From NCBI GenBank assembly GCA_945905915.1, contig CAMDQL010000013.1, forward strand, positions 1-30,335: a stretch of 30,335 nucleotides of DNA, read 5' to 3'. This document shows positions 23,755-30,335 of the stretch, one piece after another (within the stretch, counting starts at the first letter, position 1; each line of letters starts with the position of its first letter). This DNA comes from Flavobacterium psychrophilum (GTDB taxonomy: Bacteria; Bacteroidota; Bacteroidia; Flavobacteriales; Flavobacteriaceae). Both the position numbers and the translations under genes were made by a program. The notes beneath the pieces are model-generated. The model worked only from the letters and a program-made list of their open reading frames with translations, was not told the origin of the DNA and searched no databases.

Positions 23755-26187
23755 ATGTATGTAGTAAAAAGAGATGGCCATAAGGAGCCAGTAATGTTTG
23801 ACAAAATCACGGACAGAATTAAAAAACTATGTTATGGATTAAATGACATGGTAGATGCGGTAAAAGTAGCCATGCGTGTAATTGAAGGATTATATGATGG
23901 AGTTACCACATCTGAATTGGATAATTTAGCAGCCGAAACCGCCGCTTCTATGACGGCAACACATCCTGATTATGCCCAACTTGCTGCTCGTATAGCAATT
24001 TCTAACCTACACAAAAATACAAACAAATCATTCTCGGAAACGATGAGTGAAATGTACCATTATGTAAATCCAAGAACCAATCAACAAGCACCTTTACTAT
24101 CTCAAGAAGTATATGAAGTAATTAAAGAAAATGCTGCTTTTTTAGATTCTCACATTATATATACCCGAGATTTTAATTATGATTATTTTGGTTTTAAAAC
24201 ACTAGAACGTTCTTATTTATTAAGAATCAATGGACAAATTGTTGAACGACCACAACATATGTTGATGCGTGTGGCTGTTGGAATCCATTTAAATGATATG
24301 GAATCAGTTATTGAAACGTATGAATTGATGTCCAAGAAATTCTTCACGCATGCAACACCTACATTGTTCAATGCTGGAACGCCTAAACCTCAAATGTCTT
24401 CGTGTTTCTTGTTAACCATGAAAGATGATAGTATTGATGGAATTTATGACACGTTAAAACAAACGGCTAAAATTTCGCAATCAGCTGGAGGAATTGGTTT
24501 AGCTATTCACAATGTTCGTGCAACCGGTTCCTACATTCGTGGTACAAACGGAACATCAAATGGAATTGTTCCAATGTTACGTGTTTATAATGACACGGCT
24601 CGATACGTAGATCAAGGAGGAGGAAAACGTAAAGGAAGTTTTGCGATTTATTTAGAAACTTGGCATGCCGATATTTTCGAATTTTTAGATTTGAAAAAGA
24701 ATACCGGTAAAGAAGAAATGCGTGCAAGAGATTTATTTTTTGCTATGTGGACTTCAGACTTGTTCATGAAACGTGTAGAGGAAGATACTACTTGGACGTT
24801 AATGTGTCCAAACGAATGTCCTGGATTGGATGATGTTTATGGCGATGAATTTGAAGCTTTATACCTTTCTTACGAAGCAAAAGGGAAAGGAAGAAAAACG
24901 ATCAAAGCACGTGAACTTTGGGAAAAAATATTAGAATCTCAAATTGAAACCGGAACGCCATACATGTTATATAAAGATGCGGCGAATAGAAAATCAAACC
25001 AAAAGAATTTGGGAACCATTCGTTCGTCTAATTTATGTACCGAAATTATGGAATACACTTCTGCAGATGAAATTGCAGTGTGTAACTTGGCGTCTATTTC
25101 TTTACCAATGTTTGTTGAAAACGGAGGATTCAACCACGAATTATTATTCGATGTAACAAAACGTGTAACGCGAAACTTAAATAAGGTAATTGACAGAAAT
25201 TACTACCCAGTTATTGAAGCCGAAAACTCAAACATGCGTCACCGCCCTATTGGATTAGGTGTTCAAGGATTAGCCGATGCATTCATAATGTTGCGCTTGC
25301 CTTTTACAAGTGATGAAGCAAAGAAATTAAACCAAGAAATTTTTGAAACCTTATATTTCGCAGCTGTTACCGCTTCAATGGAAATGGCTAAAGAAGAAGG
25401 ACCGTATTCAACTTTTGAAGGTTCTCCAATATCGAAAGGTGAATTTCAACACAACCTTTGGAATATTAAAGATAAAGAACTTTCAGGTCGATGGGATTGG
25501 GCAGCATTACGTAAAGAAGTTATGGCAAACGGAGTAAGAAACTCTTTGTTAGTAGCGCCAATGCCAACGGCATCAACGTCTCAAATTTTAGGTAATAACG
25601 AAGCATTTGAACCTTATACTTCTAATATATACACCCGTCGTGTATTATCTGGAGAGTTTATCGTTGTAAATAAACATTTATTAAACGATTTAGTCGAAAG
25701 AGGTATGTGGAACGAAACGTTGAAGCAAGAAATTATGCGTCACAATGGTTCGGTTCAAAATATTGAAATAATCCCTCAAGATTTAAAAGAATTGTATAAA
25801 ACGGTTTGGGAAATGTCAATGAAAGACATTATCGATATGAGCCGTCATAGAGGGTATTTTATTGACCAATCACAATCGTTGAACTTGTTCTTGCAGGATG
25901 CTAATTATGCAAAATTAACTTCGATGCATTTCTACGCTTGGAAATCAGGTTTAAAAACAGGAATGTACTATCTACGAACAAAATCTGCGGTTGATGCTAT
26001 CAAATTTACGTTAAACAACGACAAAAAAGCAGAACCAATTGAAGTGCAAGAACAACCTGTTGATCAAAAACTAGAAGCTATTGCAGTTTTAGAAGAACCA
26101 GCTGAAATGACAGCCGAAGAATACAAAGCCATGATTGAACTTGCTAAAAATGCAGGTCCAGAAGATTGTGAAATGTGTGGTTCTTAA
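23755..26187 (+). CDS. nrdA: Ribonucleoside-diphosphate reductase, large subunit (class I R1)
   Basis: 810 aa. An N-terminal ATP-cone (residues ~1-90, starting [18 protein letters not shown]) marks allosteric control by ATP/dATP. The catalytic region has SSCFLL (first redox cysteine), the NLCTEI active-site segment, [11 protein letters not shown] (second redox cysteine) and [19 protein letters not shown]. The tail CEMCGS carries the mobile redox pair C805/C808, which accepts electrons from thioredoxin or glutaredoxin. With NrdB it reduces all four NDPs. The ATG at 23755 gives the expected start of the ATP-cone. A linker of ~50 Glu/Ala/Pro-rich residues precedes the tail. A terminator follows at 26221. 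Confidence 0.97.
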   Translation: MYVVKRDGHKEPVMFDKITDRIKKLCYGLNDMVDAVKVAMRVIEGLYDGVTTSELDNLAAETAASMTATHPDYAQLAARIAISNLHKNTNKSFSETMSEMYHYVNPRTNQQAPLLSQEVYEVIKENAAFLDSHIIYTRDFNYDYFGFKTLERSYLLRINGQIVERPQHMLMRVAVGIHLNDMESVIETYELMSKKFFTHATPTLFNAGTPKPQMSSCFLLTMKDDSIDGIYDTLKQTAKISQSAGGIGLAIHNVRATGSYIRGTNGTSNGIVPMLRVYNDTARYVDQGGGKRKGSFAIYLETWHADIFEFLDLKKNTGKEEMRARDLFFAMWTSDLFMKRVEEDTTWTLMCPNECPGLDDVYGDEFEALYLSYEAKGKGRKTIKARELWEKILESQIETGTPYMLYKDAANRKSNQKNLGTIRSSNLCTEIMEYTSADEIAVCNLASISLPMFVENGGFNHELLFDVTKRVTRNLNKVIDRNYYPVIEAENSNMRHRPIGLGVQGLADAFIMLRLPFTSDEAKKLNQEIFETLYFAAVTASMEMAKEEGPYSTFEGSPISKGEFQHNLWNIKDKELSGRWDWAALRKEVMANGVRNSLLVAPMPTASTSQILGNNEAFEPYTSNIYTRRVLSGEFIVVNKHLLNDLVERGMWNETLKQEIMRHNGSVQNIEIIPQDLKELYKTVWEMSMKDIIDMSRHRGYFIDQSQSLNLFLQDANYAKLTSMHFYAWKSGLKTGMYYLRTKSAVDAIKFTLNNDKKAEPIEVQEQPVDQKLEAIAVLEEPAEMTAEEYKAMIELAKNAGPEDCEMCGS

Positions 26188-26220
26188 CTAGAAGATAGAA
26201 TACAAAAAATAGAATATTTA

Positions 26221-26258
26221 AAACAGCTGTTGGCCCCTGGCAAATGGCTGTTTTTGTT
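26221..26258 (+). terminator. Rho-independent terminator after nrdA
   Basis: AAACAGC (26221-26227) pairs with GCTGTTT (26247-26253), with an inner GCC / GGC pairing and a T-rich tail. It lies 33 bp after the nrdA stop. Confidence 0.8.
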
Positions 26259-26281
26259 TTTAAAATTTCCATTGCAATTCG

Positions 26282-26289
26282 TATATTTG
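26282..26289 (+). promoter_or_regulatory. Candidate -7 promoter element, 74-aa gene
   Basis: TATATTTG matches TAnnTTTG and ends 17 bp before the ATG at 26307, just after the nrdA terminator. The nearest upstream TTG outside the box is 25 nt away, which is long. Confidence 0.5.
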
Positions 26290-26306
26290 AAAAAAATAAG
26301 TAGATT

Positions 26307-26531
26307 ATGTCAAAAGAGAAAAAAGGAGTTTTTACCGGAATTATTGCAAAAGACGAAAACGGAAATTATTTCTGTGGGGAATATTTATTGGATTATCAGT
26401 ACACCGAAAAAAATTTCAAAATAGGCGACGAAATCAATATCAAATCGGTAATTGTAAATCCGAGTGATAAAAGCTATAATCAATATCCAAAAAAATCAAG
26501 ACATTTTTTCTTGGCTAACGAAAAAGAATAA
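26307..26531 (+). CDS. Small conserved-looking hypothetical protein (74 aa)
   Basis: 74 aa, starting MSKEKKGVFTGIIAKDENGN. It is polar and beta-strand-rich, with no signal peptide and no membrane segment. The middle part, KNFKIGDEINIKSVIVNPSD, looks like a small beta-barrel strand pattern. It ends basic then acidic (KKSRHFFLANEKE). I do not recognise a family. Its own promoter box and a preceding terminator suggest a real, separately transcribed gene. dgt follows after 41 bp, which are mostly a heptamer array. Confidence 0.6.
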   Translation: MSKEKKGVFTGIIAKDENGNYFCGEYLLDYQYTEKNFKIGDEINIKSVIVNPSDKSYNQYPKKSRHFFLANEKE

Positions 26532-26535
26532 TTTC

Positions 26536-26570
26536 TAAAATCATAAATCCACAATCTTTAATCTAAAATC
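26536..26570 (+). repeat. Heptamer array (NNNAATC)x5, locus 2
   Basis: AATC occurs at 26539, 26546, 26553, 26560 and 26567, exactly 7 nt apart, and the array ends 2 bp before the dgt ATG. The complementary strand reads GATTTTA, GATTAAA, GATTGTG, GATTTAT, GATTTTA. Unit count and period are identical to the array at 15326-15360. Confidence 0.7.
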
Positions 26571-26572
26571 TT

Positions 26573-27919
26573 ATGATGAAATGGGAACAATTGTTGTCCT
26601 TAAAAAGGCAAGGCGACACTACTAAACGTTTAAGAAAAGAGCAAGACGATACGCGTTTAGGTTTTGAAGTCGATTATGATCGAATTATTTTTTCTGCTGC
26701 ATTTAGAAGTTTACAAGATAAAACCCAAGTCATTCCCCTTTCAAAAACCGACTTTGTGCACAACCGACTTACACATAGTTTGGAAGTTTCAGTAGTGGGT
26801 CGCTCGCTCGGACGTTTGGTTGGAAAGCAAATTATAGCAAAGTATCCGCATTTGCAAGAAATTCATGGCTATCAAGCAAACGATTTTGGGGCTATTGTAG
26901 CTGCTGCTGCGTTATCACACGATATTGGAAATCCGCCTTTTGGTCATTCAGGAGAAAAAGCAATTGGAGAGTATTTTAAAACTGGGAACGGATTGCAATA
27001 TAAAGAGCATTTGACCGAAAAGCAATGGCAAGATTTAATTGATTTTGAAGGAAATGCAAATGGTTTTTCAGTTATGACATCCACGCGTGAAGGAATTGAA
27101 GGCGCTCTACGTATTTCTTATGCTACCTTAGGCGCTTTTATGAAATACCCTAAAGAAAGTTTACCCAAAAAACCGACATCAAAAATTTGTGATAAAAAAT
27201 ATGGTTTTTTTCAGTCTGATGTGGAGTTTTTCGAAGACGTTGCACAAGAATTAGGACTTATTGCAAATAAATCGGGAAATGATGTTGGATTTGAACGCCA
27301 TCCATTGGCTTATTTAGTAGAAGCTGCCGATGATATTTGCTATACGATCATCGATTTTGAAGACGGTATTAATTTGGGATTAATTCCAGAAGAATATGCA
27401 TTAGAATACTTAATTAAATTGGTTAAAACCGGCATCGATACTAAAAAATATAATGAATTAACCACAAAAGAAGATCGAATTAGTTATTTGAGAGCTTTGG
27501 CTATTGGTAGTCTTATAAGTGATGCAGTTACTGTTTTTATGGATAATGAAAAAGCTATTTTAGCGGGCGAATTTCCATTTTCATTGATGGATAAAAGTCA
27601 GTATAAAGCCCAAATGAATGATATTATTCAAATTAGTGTCAGAAATGTCTATCAAAGCAAAGAAGTTATTCATAAAGAGGTAATGGGGTATAAAGTAATT
27701 AATACGCTGTTAGATTGTTTTTGTACCGCAACCAATAAAAAAGAAAACGGAACAGCTTCAAATTACGATGAATTATTGTTGAAATTGTTACCCGAACGAT
27801 TTCAATTTCAAAAAGAAAATCTATATGACAGATTGTTGCATATTTGCCATTTCGTTTCACTATTAACCGACGGAAAAGCAGTTGAATTATATAAAACCAT
27901 TCAAGCAAACAAAAGTTAA
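26573..27919 (+). CDS. dgt: Deoxyguanosinetriphosphate triphosphohydrolase (dGTPase)
   Basis: 448 aa, with two adjacent ATGs (26573 or 26576) as possible starts. The N-terminal KRLRKEQDDTRLGFEVDYDR and FRSLQDKTQVIPL, then NRLTHSLEVSVVGRSLGR and the HD motif ALSHDIGNPPFGHSGEKAI, identify a dGTP triphosphohydrolase of the HD superfamily. A third conserved block is VEAADDICYTIIDFEDGI. It hydrolyses dGTP to deoxyguanosine and triphosphate, helping to balance the dNTP pool, and some members also limit phage growth. A short 74-aa gene separates it from nrdA. Its ribosome-binding region is occupied by the heptamer array. Confidence 0.93.
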   Translation: MMKWEQLLSLKRQGDTTKRLRKEQDDTRLGFEVDYDRIIFSAAFRSLQDKTQVIPLSKTDFVHNRLTHSLEVSVVGRSLGRLVGKQIIAKYPHLQEIHGYQANDFGAIVAAAALSHDIGNPPFGHSGEKAIGEYFKTGNGLQYKEHLTEKQWQDLIDFEGNANGFSVMTSTREGIEGALRISYATLGAFMKYPKESLPKKPTSKICDKKYGFFQSDVEFFEDVAQELGLIANKSGNDVGFERHPLAYLVEAADDICYTIIDFEDGINLGLIPEEYALEYLIKLVKTGIDTKKYNELTTKEDRISYLRALAIGSLISDAVTVFMDNEKAILAGEFPFSLMDKSQYKAQMNDIIQISVRNVYQSKEVIHKEVMGYKVINTLLDCFCTATNKKENGTASNYDELLLKLLPERFQFQKENLYDRLLHICHFVSLLTDGKAVELYKTIQANKS

Positions 27920-27944
27920 ACTTATTAAATCATAAAATAATATT

Positions 27945-27973
27945 TTGAAAATTACATTAAAATGCTAATTTTG
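27945..27973 (+). promoter_or_regulatory. Canonical Bacteroidota promoter for the surface lipoprotein gene
   Basis: TTG at 27945-27947, 18 nt, then TAATTTTG at 27966-27973. Both elements and the spacing fit the Bacteroidota consensus TTTG...TAnnTTTG. The expected transcript start near 27980 leaves a leader of about 27 nt before ATG 28007. This is the best promoter match I found in the window. Confidence 0.7.
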
Positions 27974-28006
27974 TGAGAATTAAATTTATAAAACCCTAAA
28001 TTAATC

Positions 28007-30335
28007 ATGAAAAAACAATTACTATTAATCTTAAGTTCAGTGGTACTTCTTGGAATAAGTTGTACTGATAAACAGTCTAAAAAAAGGGTTGGTTCTGACA
28101 TTCAAAAAACCATTGTAACTCAAGTTAAATCAACAAGTCAAATTGATCAAACGAAAAAACTAAAATCCTCTAGCGAAATATCTTCGGTTGAAAAAACGAA
28201 AAAAAATAGTTCTATAGTAGCCTCTACTAAAAGTGATTTTACTAAGATTGAAGTATTGAGAAAAAAACATGAAACTTTTTTAAATAATTCCCCTTTTAAA
28301 AAGGTAATGGCTTTAACTAAACAAGAACGGAAAGCAATGGGTATTCCTCCAAATAAGTTCTACGAACAAGAATGGGAATTATCCATGAATCCAGAAACGG
28401 GTAGGCCACATTCCGAAAACTTGGATGTTATTAGAAATCAACTAATTAATCAGAGACAACAAATATTAGAATCGGGTAGAACTCCTGGAGATGGTACAGA
28501 TAATAATTGGGTGGAAAGAGGACCAAATAATGTAGGAGGTCGCGTAAGAGCAGTTATGTTTGATCCAAATGATACAACTTTTAAAACTGTTTTTGCTGGC
28601 GGCGTGAGTGGTGGTTTATGGAAAAATACCGATATTACTAGCGCTTCATCAACATGGACAAGAGTTAATATTCCTGAAAACTTATCAGTTTCTGCAATTA
28701 CAGTAGATCCAATTAATAGTAGTATTTTTTATTTGGGAACAGGCGAGTCTTATGTTGGAGGAGACGTAAACGGTAATGGTGTTTGGAAATCAATAAACGG
28801 AGGAACTAGTTGGACAAAAGTATTTGGTGGAATTACTGGGGCAACTACTTTTCAGACCGCAGCAAGTTTAACAATTAACAGCCCTGCTGGTCTTGCTGGA
28901 AATTATGAGTGTATTCCTACAACAGCTTTTGGAAACCCAGTTGCAACTCCAATAACAGCTAATATTGTTCTAGTAAATGACGGAATTGCTCCAACGAGTG
29001 ATGCATGTGAAGCAATAACTAATGCTGCCGCCCTAAGTGGAAAAATTGCATTAATTCGAAGAGGTTTATGTAATTTTATTATTAAAGTAAAAGCAGCTCA
29101 AGATGCAGGAGCTATTGGTGTAATAATGATGAACGATAATAGACCTATAACTGGATTAGGTGGTGCTGATCCAACCATAACAATACCTTCTATTATGATT
29201 TCTGAACAAGACGGCAACGTCATAGAAACTGCAGTTTTAGCTGGTGCAGTTTTAGGCACATTGAATCCAGTTGTTCGAGGAGCTTTTACTGGTAATTTAG
29301 TACCTGGTCAACAACATATTAATGATATTAAAGTAAGAAATAATGGTGGGGTATCTGAAATTTATGTTGCTGTAGGCGATACGTTTTATAGTGCTGCAAA
29401 TCAAACAACTTATTTAGGGGGACCAATTTATGGGTTATATAAATCAATAGATGGTGGAGCAAATTGGAATTTAGTCAATATGCCATTGACTGCTGACAGA
29501 AATAAGCATTGCCCAAATGATATTGAAATTGGCTCAGATAATTCTATTTGGATATCAACTACTAATAGTTTATTGTACGGAGATGGTGGTGGTAAGATTT
29601 TTTCCTCAACGGATGGAAATACATTTACTTTACGTCATGAAGTACCCAGTGGTAAACGAACACAAATTGCATTGTCAACAAATAATATTAATAAAATATA
29701 TATTTTATCAGAAGATTCTACTAATGGTGAGGCAAACATATATTTAACAACTAATGGTTTTACAAGTGTAACATCATTATCAGAACCTGCCGCTATTCAT
29801 GGAACCAGTGCTACTGACTTTTGTCGTGGACAGGCATTTTATGATTTAACAATTTCTGTTGATCCAACTAATGATGCTATTGTATATGTTGGAGGTATTG
29901 ATATTCATCGTTCATCAAATAGTGGCTCTACTTGGCAAACAATTTCTAAATGGTCTTCAGGCTATCCAACAGGCGTTTCTGTTGTCCATGCAGATCAACA
30001 TGCAATGGTATTTAGACCAGGAAATAGTAATCAAGCTATTTTGGGTCATGACGGAGGAGTTAGTTTTGCCTCAAGTTTATCAACAGCTCCAAATTCAACT
30101 TCAGCAATTCAAACAAGAGTTAATGGATTAAATGTAACTCAATTTTATAGTGTTGGAGTAGCACCCACCAATTCTGTGAGTGGCTTAACAGGCGAATATT
30201 TTGCTGCTGGAGCTCAAGACAACGGGACACAATATTTTGAAGATGCTCAAGGAGGAATTAATGTGGCTTTTCAATCTCAAGGTGGCGATGGGGCTTATAC
30301 AATGTTTGATCAAGGAGCTGATAAATATTACATTT
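28007..30335 (+). CDS. Surface lipoprotein-like protein with BNR repeats and PA domain (3' end outside window)
   Basis: Translating from ATG 28007 gives a frame open to the window end (about 776 codons visible). The N-terminus MKKQLLLILSSVVLLGISC resembles a lipoprotein signal with the lipid cysteine at C19, though Gly at -3 is not ideal. A long Ser/Lys/Thr-rich linker (~20-90) follows, then WVERGPNNVGGRVRAVMFDP (~170). Sortilin/BNR-type propeller blades come next: WKSINGGTSW (~258), YKSIDGGANW (~474) and HRSSNSGSTW (~633). Between blades at ~280-423 lies a protease-associated (PA) domain (LSGKIALIRRGLCNFIIKV, KAAQDAGAIGVIMMND). It is probably an exported surface protein. A T9SS C-terminal domain would be expected beyond the window. 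Activity unknown. Confidence 0.85.
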   Translation, partial: MKKQLLLILSSVVLLGISCTDKQSKKRVGSDIQKTIVTQVKSTSQIDQTKKLKSSSEISSVEKTKKNSSIVASTKSDFTKIEVLRKKHETFLNNSPFKKVMALTKQERKAMGIPPNKFYEQEWELSMNPETGRPHSENLDVIRNQLINQRQQILESGRTPGDGTDNNWVERGPNNVGGRVRAVMFDPNDTTFKTVFAGGVSGGLWKNTDITSASSTWTRVNIPENLSVSAITVDPINSSIFYLGTGESYVGGDVNGNGVWKSINGGTSWTKVFGGITGATTFQTAASLTINSPAGLAGNYECIPTTAFGNPVATPITANIVLVNDGIAPTSDACEAITNAAALSGKIALIRRGLCNFIIKVKAAQDAGAIGVIMMNDNRPITGLGGADPTITIPSIMISEQDGNVIETAVLAGAVLGTLNPVVRGAFTGNLVPGQQHINDIKVRNNGGVSEIYVAVGDTFYSAANQTTYLGGPIYGLYKSIDGGANWNLVNMPLTADRNKHCPNDIEIGSDNSIWISTTNSLLYGDGGGKIFSSTDGNTFTLRHEVPSGKRTQIALSTNNINKIYILSEDSTNGEANIYLTTNGFTSVTSLSEPAAIHGTSATDFCRGQAFYDLTISVDPTNDAIVYVGGIDIHRSSNSGSTWQTISKWSSGYPTGVSVVHADQHAMVFRPGNSNQAILGHDGGVSFASSLSTAPNSTSAIQTRVNGLNVTQFYSVGVAPTNSVSGLTGEYFAAGAQDNGTQYFEDAQGGINVAFQSQGGDGAYTMFDQGADKYYI

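Overview
The window looks like part of a chromosome from a Flavobacterium-type member of the Bacteroidota. The DNA is AT-rich. It carries type IX secretion (T9SS) cargo with gliding-motility C-terminal domains, a PorP/SprF protein, promoters of the Bacteroidota TAnnTTTG type, and no obvious Shine-Dalgarno sequences. I see no tRNA, rRNA, CRISPR array, insertion sequence or prophage. No gene-free stretch exceeds about 270 bases.

Layout. (1) 1-4631, plus strand: the C-terminal part of a repeat-rich T9SS type B surface protein, then a PorP/SprF-family protein and a PorE-like OmpA protein. (2) 4687-13882, minus strand: a tight run in the order outer-membrane beta-barrel protein (1134 aa), giant T9SS type B surface protein, crotonase-family enzyme, a small membrane-protein gene broken by an in-frame stop, and QueD. 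(3) 14050-15814, minus: aspartate kinase and a GNAT acetyltransferase, divergent from fbp (15921-16928, plus). (4) 17001-17434, minus: a TerB-like gene with a frameshift in an A8 tract. (5) 17570-20165, plus: HupE/UreJ-type membrane protein, dCMP deaminase-like protein and S41 protease, apparently one operon. (6) 20169-21572, minus: MarC-family protein, a 65-aa membrane protein and a short FAD/NAD(P)-binding protein. (7) 21840-27919, plus: DUF3109-like protein, class I ribonucleotide reductase (nrdB, nrdA), a 74-aa unknown protein and a dGTPase. (8) 28007 to the end, plus: a partial lipoprotein-like surface protein with BNR-type repeats and an inserted PA domain.

Two themes dominate. One is the cell surface: three large secreted proteins plus T9SS or envelope accessory proteins. 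The other is dNTP supply: the dCMP deaminase-like protein, NrdAB and dGTPase lie within 10 kb. The rest is housekeeping metabolism.

The main items outside ordinary annotation are two disrupted small genes, two separate five-copy arrays of a 7-nt unit NNNAATC in perfect register, a REP-like 62-bp inverted-repeat element, a CGCAAAG-rich spacer, and a direct repeat in the nrdB promoter region. I did not find a clear, wholly new defence or mobile system. The best candidate for an undescribed functional unit is the minus-strand operon that joins a large unknown outer-membrane barrel to a giant T9SS protein.
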